A stretch of 64,000 nt of DNA from Ehretia macrophylla (taxonomy: Eukaryota; Streptophyta; Magnoliopsida; Boraginales; Ehretiaceae). The notes under the pieces were generated by a model that saw only the letters and a program-made list of their open reading frames with translations, did not search any database and was not told where the DNA came from. Positions 9,961-20,288 of this stretch are shown here, piece by piece. The position numbers and the translations under genes are program-made. The number at the start of each line of letters is the position of its first letter. The stretch's first letter is position 1. The stretch is from contig CM075767.1 of the NCBI GenBank assembly GCA_037974665.1, positions 24,515,498-24,579,497 of the forward strand, given 5' to 3'.

Positions 9961-10559
9961 GTAATCCTATATTTTCATGACCATTGACTTTTACATACTT
10001 TATCTTCAAAAGTTGGCATAATTTTAATTCCGCCAATGGCTTATGTTTTATTAGTTTAGGTGGGTTTTCATGTTTGACATTTTTCTTCATTGTTGGCTGA
10101 GCTCTATTATGGTTTAACAAATTTCTTTTAAAAAACAAACAATAAAAAGAAAAAAAAAAAAAACAAATGTGACCAGACAAGATGTAGCTCAAAAGTGAAT
10201 CATACCAAATTGCTGAATTATACATTGAATCGTACAATTCAGTGCAATTCAACTTTGATTCATGTTTATTTTTGATTCACATGCTGGAGAATCATAAAGT
10301 TTTGCTCTTGAATCAAACCAAATCATATGATACACACTGCAAATGGTATGATTTTCGATAATTGTGTGTCACGTATATAGAAAAGTAAGCATGAGTGTGT
10401 ATGATTCTCGCTTTAAGTGCAACACGTCTCGAGATCAATTATTATGGTAAGTAATATCTTTGTGATGTAAAAATGACTAGGCCCCATTTGAATAATAATA
10501 TATAAAAAAAAATGCACACACATGTAGAGTTTAAAAAATGCAAGAAATAAAGAAGAATA
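9961..10559. other. Intergenic, with a GAATCRTACNATTC-type repeat patch
   Basis: No gene is visible. Between about 10190 and 10420 the words GAATCATAC, GAATCGTACAATTC, TTGATTCATG and TATGATTC recur. This is similar in style to the element inside TNL2 (18999-19632) and is probably a degraded relative. Confidence 0.4.
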
Positions 10560-10678
10560 GGGATAGGCACCCGAGCAATCATTTCCTTTATTTGCTCCAT
10601 ATGATCAGAAACGCGTGGCTGATGGGTTGGAGGGAGGCACTGGAGATCAGCCATGTCACTAAGAAACTCCTGGCAAAA
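10560..10678 (-). pseudogene. Unidentified exon-like coding stretch, 3' part (split by the Gypsy element)
   Basis: Read on the minus strand, this continues in frame with 13386-13478 once the Gypsy element and one CAAAA duplication are ignored. The joint falls inside the peptide ...GRF|CQEF... . The composition ([25 protein letters not shown]) looks like ordinary soluble protein coding and not transposon coding. A possible donor follows near 10572. I do not recognise the family. It may be a captured or relic exon rather than a live gene. Confidence 0.45.
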
Positions 10679-11189
10679 TGACGCAGGACGGAAGCGAAAC
10701 GCTAGATTCGTTCTAGCAAAACGTCCTTGATACAAGGAAAACTTTAAATATTACAACTCTAGAATGCTAGAGATGAAGTATACAATACTAGCTTTGTATT
10801 GATTGAAGTGTGTTTAGAGGGTTTAAGAAGCCATCTATTTATAGGAACACTTGAGCTTAAAAACTTGCTAAACTTCCTATGTGGGATAAAACTAACAAAA
10901 TAGTACTATTCATAACAATAGTACTATTTACAACATAAGAAAGATAATAAATAACAAACTTTGGGCAACTAGAAAATTATCTTTAGGTGAGGATTGAAGC
11001 CGATTCTTGTTATGAATTTGTTGTACTTCACGAGATCTTCGCAACCATATATAATACTCCTCCATAACGCATCCATACTCAAAGATTTAAGGCTCCAAAA
11101 TAGGGTTCTTAAGAAGATTTAGTAGTTCTTCTTTTTGGGTTTAATTTTCTCTTTTTTTTATGAACTCATATGATCCATGTTCCCCATCA
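10679..11189 (-). repeat. 3' LTR of the Gypsy element
   Basis: 511 bp, nearly identical to 12871-13380. A TATA-like CTATTTATAG (CTATAAATAG on the minus strand) lies near 10837-10846. Confidence 0.95.
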
Positions 11190-12658
11190 TTTCCTCTCAC
11201 TTGAGAAAAACTCGCCCTCGAGTTAATGCTTGGATACATCGGATCCTCTTGCATACAATACTCATACAAGTCTGTGAAATTGAAGTTCCACAAGATATGA
11301 CAAGGTTTACATGTCACTAGTTCCGATTGCCTCCAAACTGTAAAACCTTTTAATCCACGTATGCATCGTCTACCCTTTGAATTTCGACCATATGACCATT
11401 TTCGATAATCACCACTCCCGTATAACTTTCCAAAGTAATAAGACAATAAATCTCCTATTGTTCTACTTTTATTTTTCTCCCACTCAATTGGATTATGTAT
11501 TCCCATTGCAAAACAATTTGAAGCTTCGGTCTCTACTCCAAATTCTACATGTTTTCCTGTAAGTTGTTGACTTTCAGATTCCTTGAATAATGATGGAAAT
11601 TTTGCATCAGACTTGATTCCTTCCAAAGACCCAATAGGAATGATCTCCTCAAACGTTTCCATTATGAGTTGCTCCTCTTTTGGATTTTTGCCTATATAAG
11701 ATTCTTCTCCTTTCGCAATAATAGGCAAAGCTTCTCTAGCCTCCTTTGATTTCAGGATAAAATCATTTGTTGAATTGGCAACATCAAGTAAAGATTTCTC
11801 CTCCACTTTGGAAGCTTTGGGTTGATCCTTGTAAGTCGGAAGCATAGCAATCTTCTTTCCATTCCACCAGAAAATAAAGGCATTTATTCTTTCACGATAA
11901 GTTCCATTGACGTTATTTTGCCATAGCCCCCCAAGTAGAATATGACAAGCATCCATGTCAACTACGTCACAAATAATTTCATCGTGGTAAGATTTTCCGA
12001 TAGAAATAGAAACTTTGCAAACTTCTGTGACCTTGATTGAAGGTCCTTTCTTGACCCACCCAATCTCGTATGGTGTTGGATGAGGTTCAGTGGGTAGCTT
12101 TAGGTGATTCACCAAAGCTCTTGAAACAATATTCTCGCAGCTTCCATTGTCAATAATAATGTTGCACACCCTTCCTCGAATGCTGCATTTCGAATGGAAG
12201 ATGCGCTGTTGAGCAAAACCATGTTTATCAGGATGTTGAGATTTGTTACTGAATCCCACTTGCTCTTGAGTGTATCTACGATAATTGAAAGTCTCCTCCT
12301 TAAATTCATCTTCATAAGCTGTTTGCTTATGACGAACTGCAAGGTCGCATTGATTGATAGGTTGGCCACAGGCATCTTCTCTGGCACAATTGATCCCACT
12401 ATCTACACAAACCTTGTTGGCGTTTAAGTTCAAGTTAGCATAGGAGTCGTGAATCTCGCGGAGTTCACGGGTCACTCGTGCTTCTTGGGCTTCTAACGCC
12501 GCCAAAAAGGCCTTCAACCTTTGATCACCGTCGATAGGATGGTCGTCTTCGCCTCTGCTATAGCTGTTGCCAGCAATATTGATGCCGACATTGCCGCCAT
12601 TTCTGCCGTCATTGCCGCCGCTATCACTGTTGCCGCCATCGTTGTTCCCGGACTTCAT
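11141..12658 (-). CDS. Gypsy-derived 505-codon ORF: Gag-like N-terminus, aspartic protease-like core, pol tail
   Basis: A single uninterrupted frame starts at ATG 12656-12658. Residues 1-45 are Gly/Asn/Asp-rich. Residues 46-80 look helical ([18 protein letters not shown]). About 155-275 is a retropepsin-like domain with D170-N-G-S in place of DSGA, followed by GRVCNIII upstream and HILLGG downstream, as in plant Gypsy RVP_2 proteases. From about 470 it resembles the very C-terminus of Gypsy pol (NSRASFSQ). The last ~16 codons run into the 3' LTR. RT, RNase H and integrase are missing between protease and tail, so the ORF is an internal-deletion fusion. It remained open despite the deletion, fitting the element's youth. 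Whether it is translated or still cleaves is unknown. Confidence 0.85.
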   Translation of the reverse strand: MKSGNNDGGNSDSGGNDGRNGGNVGINIAGNSYSRGEDDHPIDGDQRLKAFLAALEAQEARVTRELREIHDSYANLNLNANKVCVDSGINCAREDACGQPINQCDLAVRHKQTAYEDEFKEETFNYRRYTQEQVGFSNKSQHPDKHGFAQQRIFHSKCSIRGRVCNIIIDNGSCENIVSRALVNHLKLPTEPHPTPYEIGWVKKGPSIKVTEVCKVSISIGKSYHDEIICDVVDMDACHILLGGLWQNNVNGTYRERINAFIFWWNGKKIAMLPTYKDQPKASKVEEKSLLDVANSTNDFILKSKEAREALPIIAKGEESYIGKNPKEEQLIMETFEEIIPIGSLEGIKSDAKFPSLFKESESQQLTGKHVEFGVETEASNCFAMGIHNPIEWEKNKSRTIGDLLSYYFGKLYGSGDYRKWSYGRNSKGRRCIRGLKGFTVWRQSELVTCKPCHILWNFNFTDLYEYCMQEDPMYPSINSRASFSQVRGNDGEHGSYEFIKKREN

Positions 12659-12697
12659 CTTTTCCGGCTTATAGGTTTGTAATTTAATCTATCGAGT

Positions 12698-12822
12698 TTT
12701 CTGATGCACAGGGTCCACTACACGTGGCAAGTGCAGAGCATACGACTCAATGGACCAATTAAGCTTTCTGATGCACAGGGTCCACTACACGTGGCAGGTG
12801 CAGAGCATACGGCTCAATTACA
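12698..12822. promoter_or_regulatory. 67 bp tandem duplication carrying two G-boxes in the Gypsy 5' leader
   Basis: Copies begin TTTCTGATGCACAGGGTCC at about 12698 and 12765. Each holds a palindromic G-box CACGTG (12721-12726 and 12788-12793) in the context ACACGTGGCA, the core bound by plant bZIP/bHLH factors and typical of ABA-responsive elements. It lies between the LTR/PBS and the ORF start. Confidence 0.7.
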
Positions 12823-12870
12823 ACTACAACTCTCTAAGCTAGAACTCTCTAACTTGGCTCTGGTGCCAAC

Positions 12871-13380
12871 TGACGCAGGACGGAAGCGAAACACTAGATT
12901 CGTTCTAGCAAAACGTCCTTGATACAAGGAAACTTTAAATATTACAACTCTAGAATGCTAGAGATGAAGTATACAATACTAGCTTTGTATTGATTGAAGT
13001 GTGTTTAGAGGGTTTAAGAAGCCATCTATTTATAGGAACACTTGAGCTTAAAAACTTGCTAAACTTCCTATGTGGGATAAAACTAACAAAATAGTACTAT
13101 TCATAACAATAGTACTATTTACAACATAAGAAAGATAATAAATGACAAACTTTGGGCAACTAGAAAATTATCTTTAGGTGAGGATTGAAGCCGATTCTTG
13201 TTATGAATTTGTTGTACTTCACGAGATCTTCGCAACCATATATAATACTCCTCCATAACGCATCCATACTCAAAGATTTAAGGCTCCAAAATAGGGTTCT
13301 TAAGAAGATTTAGTAGTTCTTCTTTTTGGGTTTGATTTTCTCTTTTTTTTATGAACTCATATGATCCATGTTCCCCATCA
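12871..13380 (-). repeat. 5' LTR of the Gypsy element
   Basis: 510 bp. On the minus strand it starts TGATGGGGAAC and ends CCTGCGTCA, and is followed by the CAAAA duplication at 13381-13385. Confidence 0.95.
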
Positions 13381-13385
13381 CAAAA

Positions 13386-13478
13386 CCGACCACTCAAAGC
13401 TTTTGGAGCCTCCTTAAGCTCATTTGCTGGACGAATAATTTGCAAACATCCAGATAAAAGAACCATAATATTAGGCAT
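13386..13478 (-). pseudogene. Unidentified exon-like coding stretch, 5' part
   Basis: The minus-strand frame reads ...SGCLQIIRPANELKEAP... up to the CAAAA target site and continues at 10678. A second open stretch upstream (13500-13700, minus; RILDCISRKHSRLWIHIITS) may be another exon of the same gene, but a stop separates them and I see no convincing splice pair. I do not recognise the protein. Confidence 0.4.
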
Positions 13479-13699
13479 TTAGTTATGATGCATATCTCTT
13501 TAGGTAGAGATAATAGTAATTTGAAGAGATTTTAAAGAACTAGCAAATAACAAATAAACCGTTTCAGTTGTCCAATTCCCTGTTTTACAATCAGTTCCAG
13601 TAGGTATAGAGGTAATAATATGAATCCATAATCTAGAATGCTTGCGTGATATACAGTCTAATATCCTCTGGCTGTGCCTTTTAATGTTCTTGCTCCCCA

Positions 13700-13920
13700 A
13701 TACTTACGACTAAGACATGATTTAACTAACAATCTTCGAGAATAACATTACTATCCTGTGGTATCCACTCGAAGTCATAATAGTTTATATTGACAAACAA
13801 CAGCTCTTTATTCTGTGTTTTAAACAAGAGGTCCAAGGCCACGTGTCGTAATCCCATATAAATAATGTAGCTTCTGTGCTATGATCGGACTTTGCTGCAT
13901 CCACATGATCTATGGTATCA
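13700..13920. other. Intergenic, nothing recognised
   Basis: AT-rich, no open frame of note, no repeat signature that I can see. Confidence 0.5.
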
Positions 13921-13929
13921 TGTTTAAAT

Positions 13930-14245
13930 TTTTTTGTGTTTTAAAAATTAATTGATGACCCCCCTGTGTTTTGCTAAAAGTAGCTGATTACCCCCTTGTA
14001 TTTTAAAAAAGTAGCTGATTGCCTCCTTATATTTTCTAACAAAAGCGCTAATTTTTAAAAAAGTACAGGGGATAATTAGTTACTTTTATAAAATACAGGG
14101 GGATAATTAGTTATTTTTTAAAATACAAGGGGGTGTTGTGCACTTTTAACAAAACACAGGTGGGTAATAAACTAAATTTTAAAACACAAGAGAGTATTGT
14201 GCATTTTTAACAAAACACATGGAAGTAATATGCTATTTACCCTAG
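13930..14245. mobile_element. Foldback/MITE-like element related to 5248-5700
   Basis: The left arm (GTGTTTTAAAAATTAATTG then CCCCCCTGTGTTTTGCTAAA) is complementary to the right arm (TTTTTAACAAAACACATGG then TTTAAAACACAAC). Repeated CTGATTACCCCCTTGTATTTT-like units fill both arms. The internal sequence GGGGGTGTTGTGCACTTTT is shared with the 5248-5700 element (near 5587), so the two are probably related families. Exact ends and target duplication are not resolved. Confidence 0.55.
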
Positions 14246-15299
14246 TTTAAAACACAACTAAATCACAATAAATCTTCACCACATGAAATTGAAAGCATTC
14301 ATCACCAATCCACTGAGAAACGCTCCAAGATCATTTGCTAGATTGACAAGTATATAAAGGTGATCACTAACTTAAATGAAAGAGTTGATCGCTTCACTAT
14401 TTATTGTCTAACCTTACATTTACAACCCATTTTATACCTAGTATAATTCTTAAAATGGAGTTATATTAGGCCTAAAATGTAAGCTTTTGTTTTTATTTTT
14501 TTCACTATTACTCAAACCTCGTACCTTAACTTCTTCAACAAATGGTAGATAACTTACCAGTGATCTAAGTATAGCCTAATGTAAGATATATAATTTTATT
14601 AGAGCATCTATATCGTACCACTTTTTCATTTCCTTATTTTTCCTTTCAAGTTAATAATTTTGACTAATGATAAGAATCCTACATGAACGAACCTTAGTTT
14701 TTTCAATATGAAGAAATACAAGTCAAAAAATATTTTTTGAAAAAAACAAAATGGAATTGGTGAATTACCATGTTTCTCGCTGACTATTTAAGGTGTTAAT
14801 GAAAATTCATTCTTGAAACTAATATCAAAATGATGAATTGTTGAAGTGCTGCCCTTTATTTGTTATTTTCATCATAAGCTACCTTTGATCTAAAATTCTC
14901 AAAGTTAAAACCCTATATCCATGTCCTTTGATTTATTAACAAATAAGAAGGAAAAAACATATAATATACGATAATTTAAAATGAACTAGAAATTCACGGA
15001 ACATCTTGTTATGAATTATGCTATTTTTATTTCAAACTACTTATTTTGGGTTATGCTATAGCTAGGAGTAATAATTAGCAAATTGTTATTGCGATTATAT
15101 GTACAAGTGTGATTTAGCCCTCAATTGCAAAAAAATCTCCACATTGTCAATTTCTTTTTAAGAACAAGGAAGAAAAAAGATATATATCTTTTTTTCCAAA
15201 TTCAAATCCACCTTAGGCTATATACCACCAAATCCAAACTACCCTAGGCTATATAACGACATTTCGCTTAATGCAAAATCAAAGTACACCCTTCAAATT
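14246..15299. other. Intergenic, nothing recognised
   Basis: AT-rich non-coding sequence. AGAGCATCTATATCG at 14600 resembles the AGAGCATCTCCAAT start of some plant MITEs, but no partner terminus is evident. Confidence 0.45.
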
Positions 15300-15545
15300 C
15301 CTCAAGGGCTTAGCTGAGTTGGCAACATCATGTTAAGGCTTTCTAGTAGGTAAAGGGTCCCATATTCAATTACACTTGGAATGCGAAAAAGACTTGAATC
15401 AAGGCCATAAGGTTAAATAATGCTCGTTGTTAGGAGTCCACTACATTCAAATGGCCTTAAATTTGTATTGCATTGATGGATCTAATGCAGCTAGCCTCTC
15501 TATGAGGTGATTTTCTAGATTATCCAACATAATTAATAATGCACC
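15300..15545 (+). mobile_element. Possible tRNA-derived SINE
   Basis: GGGCTTAGCTGAGTTGGCA at 15306 resembles a Pol III A-box region (TRGYNNARNNG), and GGGTCCCATATTCAATTA 50 bases later is a decayed B-box. The segment ends with TAGCCTCTCTATGAGG-like sequence as in several plant SINEs. No target duplication was identified, so this is tentative. Confidence 0.4.
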
Positions 15546-17531
15546 CTTTTAAAATCTCTACCTTTTCTAAGTCAAACTCGATAATAAAAAGATAAATTCA
15601 AAATTTTAATTTAAATGAAAGAACAACCTACGACACAAATTTAAGAACAAAATCTATTGAGGTAGAAAACTGGTACACGACCTCGAGCTACTTACAATTG
15701 ATATGTTTCCTCTTTCGAAGTGGATTAATTTCATTGTATGAATGTGGAAGTTTATGTATGACTATTTATACATGGCTATGCATGAGAGAGATGATGAGCA
15801 AAGTCTAGGCGCTGCGTATATGGCATATTCCCTCTTTTGGTGGCAAGATATAGAGTAGCACATCTTAGCTAGTATGCTTCTAGAAGTCGAACTCTAATTA
15901 GATGCTGATTTGGATGAGTGTATCAACACTTGAGGCTTTGATCTCTAGGTTTTGTTTGAATAATATTTAATTCTGTAAATACAACTTTCAATAGCTTCTA
16001 TGGAAGCATTGGGATGAATTTAGTTACAATGAGGGAAGGTACATAGGGTTCATGAATTTTCTTTAGAGGGTGATGAAGACATAACTACAAAGAAAATTGA
16101 AATTACAATGACAATCTTAGAAGGGTTTTCATCTCATACAGCAAAATAAGCAGCGCTATGAACTAGATTAATGTGTATAATATGTATCTAGTTGGTCGCA
16201 ATATATATTGATCATCATGATGGCATGTACTTTATATGTAATGATATATTATCCTCCATCAGTTGATAAGAAGATAACTTTGTCTTCTTTCTTTTTTAGT
16301 CAATGACAATAATAATAAGTTACTCTGATAAGTAAACCACAATTACAGGATGAAGCCAAATTCTATTTAAATAAGTTTAGATGGATAGCATTAGGTTTGC
16401 TATATCATCGCCTGCTTATCAAGTGAATGTCGTTGTAGTACGTGTTATGGAAGAAGAATGCCTGCAGGGATAAAGAAAGTAGCATTATGATGAATGTTGA
16501 GTGAGTTGCGTTGTACCCGTATGGTTTGTCGAATATTCTAGCTACTTTTATGCATTACTTGGATGATCTCATAACACTTACGTTCTTTTTTCGAATGTTG
16601 CACACTCTGCTTTGAACATGTATGACCCTTAATACCATTAGTGAGACCTAACTAACGACTGCAATGCCCTTATTCAAATCGATAGAACGACAAAACAGAT
16701 TAATATTTCGATTCTAAATTTCCAAATTGTGAAATGGGTTCATGGGCGGTCATCATCTTCTTCTTCGTAATCATTGTTATTACCATTTTAAAGAGCCCTC
16801 AGCACACTCATTTTTTGTAGCAAAAATGCTTTTAATATTTACATAAGAATTATACCATCTATCCCCGAATAGTTTCATAAGCAAGAGTAACACATAAGAA
16901 ACTTAATTCTTCAAATAAAAATGGTGTAATAAAAACTCCACGCATCATTATTTATAACCCATATGTGAAGTTTTAATAGCTCCAACGGAATTATGGAGCC
17001 AAAGTCATTGAGTAATTTCATCGAACACCTTGTGTGAATCATTATTCATTTTCCATAATCCAGTTGTTGACTATTTTTATTCCACCTCCTACACGACCAC
17101 CTACATGTCTTCCACTAGTATTTCAACTTACAAACAAAACTCAATAATTTTCACATGTGGATTTCAGCAAAAAAAAAAAGAAAAAAAGAAAAAAGTGTAG
17201 AAATCTAAGAGACAAAAATTGAAATCAAATTATTAGGATCAAATTGAAGACTTGGTATGTTTGGCTTAACGTAACTGATAAAATACATTATATTTGGTAT
17301 GCGAAGAAGTCACAATCATTTAAAGCAAAAAAAAAAAAAGAAAAAAAAGAAAAGGCATGCTCTTTTATTATCTACTGTACAATCTATCTTCAAAAGAACA
17401 TTTAGTTAATTAGTTCTAACCAAACAAAAATCGCCAGGAATGAAGTACCAATCTCTATCTATATGTATCTACCGAAGAGTTTAAATCTTAGCTTCTCAGA
17501 AGTAGGTGTGTTGCCCTATTGCAAGGACCAC
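15546..17531. other. Region 3' of TNL2, no gene seen
   Basis: No coding signal on either strand. A-rich runs occur at 17170-17195 and 17325-17355. On the minus strand the sequence immediately below 17532 would hold the TNL2 3' UTR. I see no unambiguous polyadenylation signal. Confidence 0.5.
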
Positions 17532-18032
17532 CTATTTCTCCTCATGATTCCTTGCTGCAACACAAACCTTCAGTCTCACAATCTGGTCCTCTTCTATTGG
17601 ACCGTAATGGTTTGTAATAGTGAGATGATTAATATCTTCATCAACTTCGCCTTCGTACACTAAACGGATTCCCCATGAGGTATCTTGTCCATAATTACTT
17701 ATCTCAAATAGGAAAGAGTCCTTTTGGTCTTTCAACTCTCTGTCTCTTGTAATTTTACTAATTGGTATATACCAAAAGGCAATCCATTTGTGGCAAGAAG
17801 AATATTTATAACCTAAGGAGATCGGACCATTACAAGTATGCAATTCGAAATAGAAGAAATGAGCGTTAGCACATAAAGCAAATCCTCGAAGTTTCTCATT
17901 ATGGCAAGATGGAGATAAAGTAACTGTCACTTGAGCCGCTGTGATCTGATATAACCAATCTGGAATTTCAATCCGTGGAAGACAAACATGCAGCAGTTCC
18001 TGCCTAGTACATAAGATGTTTGACACACACCG
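17532..18032 (-). pseudogene. TNL2 last exon: post-LRR (C-JID) domain
   Basis: The exon begins after TTTTTTTTTGTAAAG and reads 166 codons to the stop at 17534-17532. LPRIEIPDWLYQ, ITAAQVTVTLSP and KLRGFALCA are the hallmark of the C-terminal jelly-roll/Ig-like domain of TNLs, which in known receptors (ROQ1, RPP1) helps bind effectors. It starts in phase 0, matching the phase-0 donor of the LRR exon at 18370, so I join them by one 338 nt intron. The sequence itself shows no stop or frameshift. It is labelled pseudogene only because the upstream LRR exon is disrupted. Confidence 0.85.
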
Positions 18033-18328
18033 CTTTACAAAAAAAAAAAAAGAGAAAAGATCTACTGTTAGTTGCCATGTCATATATATATATATAGACA
18101 GAGAGAGAGAGGGAGAGAGAGAGAGAGAGAGAGAGAGTGAGAGAGAGTGAGAGAGTACCCAATTCCAAAAGTGCAGGAGAAACTGAAGTCTGCTCTGTTG
18201 TAATGCATCGGTTTGTGGGCTACGATCCACTATGACATTAACTGCAGATGTCTTCTTCATCATGTACATACAATAAACCACATTATTATCTACCATCACA
18301 AACATATGAGATATAGAAGGCAACATTA

Positions 18329-18364
<36 letters not shown>

Positions 18365-18370
18365 ACATAC
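18033..18370 (-). repeat. TNL2 last intron with two (GA)n/(CT)n microsatellites
   Basis: Donor GT at 18370-18369 (CCC|GTATG) and acceptor AG at 18034-18033. It contains (GA)n at about 18099-18156, with GAGAGTGA variants, and a second perfect (GA)n at 18331-18362. An open stretch between them in one frame has the wrong phase and no good acceptor, so I treat it as intronic. Confidence 0.7.
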
Positions 18371-19785
18371 GGGTTTTTTGACAAGTTGCTCGCAACCTCG
18401 AAGTGATAAGAGATGGAGATGTTCATACTTGCCGAGTAGATCTATTAGGCTTGGAATTATTGTCAATGCATTACAAAAACATAGACCAAGCTTCTTTATA
18501 CTCGGTGGAAGCTCCGGTAGCGCTTCAAGCATTTTGCAATAACTAAGATTAATGACCTCCAGATGTTGAAGCCCACAAAGGCTGCTTGGTAGGCCTCTAA
18601 GATGTTCGCAGTCACTCAGATATAGCTCTTGGAGGTTGGTAAGACCTCCAAATAACCGAGGCAATTCTTCTATCTTCGTATAGCTCAGGTTAAGAATCTT
18701 TAAACGACTCATTTTACTATTTATTTCTGGAATGCTGTGTAATTTTGAACACCAACAAAGATCAAGCATTTCAAGAGATTCCATCTGAATAATTCCTGGA
18801 AACTTCTCGAGGTTATAACACCTACTCAAATCCAAACAAACAAGCTTTTTGTGAACTCCAATGGATGGGTGGACTTCTAACAAGTTACGACAATCCTTAA
18901 TATCTAATACCTCCAAGTTTGGCATTCCAGAAAAATCTGGAGTTTCTACAATTGAGCTTTGCCTCAAATCAAGGTGAACAAGATTTATTGGTCGAAAGCT
19001 CTGTAATCAGAATCGTACGATTCGCGATTTGAATCGTACGATTCGATACGATTCACTAAAAAAATGATACGAATCGGATAGAAGAATCGTGAATCGACGT
19101 GAATCGCAAGTGAATCGGTACCGAATCGTGTGAATCGTTAGTGAATCGTTAGTGAATCGTACGATTCACTGAATCGTTCGCGATTCGGGTCAATTTTTTT
19201 TTTTTTTTTTAAAGCCCAAAATATTTCAAAGTAGCTAACAAAATAAGCCCACTTTAGTAAAAAAATGGGACACAAAACTCGTAATTGATTGGACCACTTG
19301 TGTTTACAACAACTTTTGGGCACTAGTTTGGATACTTGTGAAATGTGATATTGTTCCGACCAAAAAAAATAGTGTGATATTGTGATGCAAAAATTGTTTA
19401 GGCTACTAGGAACAAGTGAAGTAGTGAACAATCTAGAAAACTAACAAAAACATATATTAATATTAATTCAAATAAAGAATCTCAACTAAAAACTGTTAAT
19501 AGAAACGTAATATGTCAAATATCATCTAGTTTCAAATTTGTGACCGAATCGGTACGATTCACGATTCGATTCGATACACGATTCAAAAAAATGACATTTC
19601 GATTCACGATACGATTCACGATTCGACAACTATGGTCGAAAGTCCTTTGGTAAATATTTGCCTGGGTAATCAATCCATCTAAGCCACCGCAATGTGTTTG
19701 GCAGATAATCTGAAGCAAAATTGCAGTAAGTAATATCGAGTAGCCTTAGCTTGTTCATTGTTTTAAACACTCCTTCGTGAGTCCC
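18371..19785 (-). pseudogene. TNL2 LRR exon, split by a MULE-type insertion
   Basis: Acceptor TTTGTAG| at 19787-19786. Coding starts GTHEGVFKTMNKLRLLD, the usual junction from NB-ARC to LRR in TNLs, then YLPNTLRWLRW and a series of about seven imperfect ~23-residue leucine-rich repeats (LEVLDIKDC, LVCLDLSRC, LEMLDLCWC, LKILNLSYT, LQELYLSDC, LEVINLSYC). The exon is interrupted from 18999 to 19642. Without the insert and one copy of the duplication it is 771 nt, exactly 257 codons with phase-0 ends, so the ancestral exon was intact. The insertion length (644 nt) shifts frame, so the gene cannot now make a full receptor unless the element is excised or spliced out. Confidence 0.88.
18999..19632. 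mobile_element. MULE-like non-autonomous element made of GAATCGTACGATTC palindromes, inside the TNL2 LRR exon
   Basis: Flanked by a perfect duplication TGGTCGAAAG at 18989-18998 and 19633-19642; 9 bp duplications are diagnostic of Mutator-like elements and the tenth base may be terminal. Both ends are dense in the 14 bp palindrome GAATCGTACGATTC and variants (CGATTCACGATTCG, GAATCGTTAGTGAATCG). The middle (19190-19540) is unrelated AT-rich sequence with no transposase. The terminal inverted repeat is only approximate. Confidence 0.82.
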
Positions 19786-19951
19786 CTACAAACAAGCATT
19801 GTTATGAGAGATAACTATAGCAGTCATATATAAGAAAAGAGAATTTTAAATTTAAGTGATGAGAGAGAACAATAACAAAAGAATAATAATAAATTTACTT
19901 TTTCAATTCAAAATAAAATAGATGAGATATAAATTGAGGTTCAAATCATAC

Positions 19952-20005
19952 GATCTCATCTTCGCCTACGTGTTGTAGTACCAAGGCTTCAACTTCGGCA
20001 GTATC
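19952..20005 (-). pseudogene. TNL2 small exon between NB-ARC and LRR
   Basis: Acceptor TTTGTAG| then DTAEVEALVL..., equivalent to the TNL segment that usually reads GTEKIEGIVLD. Three phase-0 donors are possible (ends at 19982, 19970 or 19952). I prefer ATC|GTATGA at 19952 as the best donor. Phase agrees with both neighbouring exons. Confidence 0.65.
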
Positions 20006-20250
20006 CTACAAATAAAGCATTGTTATGATAGATAAATAATAGTGAATTTGGTTAAAATAGTAAGAAAACAAGTTTAAAAAGTTGAATGAAAGCAATAGAA
20101 TAATTAAAAAATTTACCTTTTAAATACAAAATAAAATATGAAGTGGGATTGATGAGATATAAAGCAAGTGTCAAATCATACTTCAAAATTACATATTACT
20201 TAATCCGTTGAAGTACTATTATTTTTAAACTTGTTACTTAATTGTTATCT

Positions 20251-20288
<38 letters not shown>

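Larger units (their letters stand above)
10679..13380 (-). mobile_element. Complete, young, internally deleted Ty3/Gypsy element
   Basis: LTRs at 10679-11189 and 12871-13380, both TG...CA, with a perfect CAAAA target duplication at 10674-10678 and 13381-13385. On the minus strand a primer-binding site (TGGCACCAGAGCC, two changes from the initiator-Met type) lies 2 nt after the 5' LTR. A polypurine tract (GTGAGAGGAAA) abuts the 3' LTR at 11190-11200. I count three substitutions and one 1-nt indel between the LTRs, so the insertion is recent. RT, RNase H and integrase are absent, so mobilisation would need an autonomous partner. Confidence 0.95.

Noticed and set aside
15300-15380. Genuine tRNA gene
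   Set aside because: The A-box-like start has no matching acceptor stem or anticodon arm that I can fold; SINE is the better reading.
18159-18329. Extra TNL2 exon between the two (GA)n tracts
   Set aside because: It is open in one frame, but available acceptors give the wrong phase and the (CT)n tract leaves too short an intron. Joining 18371 directly to 18032 is in phase and gives the usual LRR to C-JID layout.
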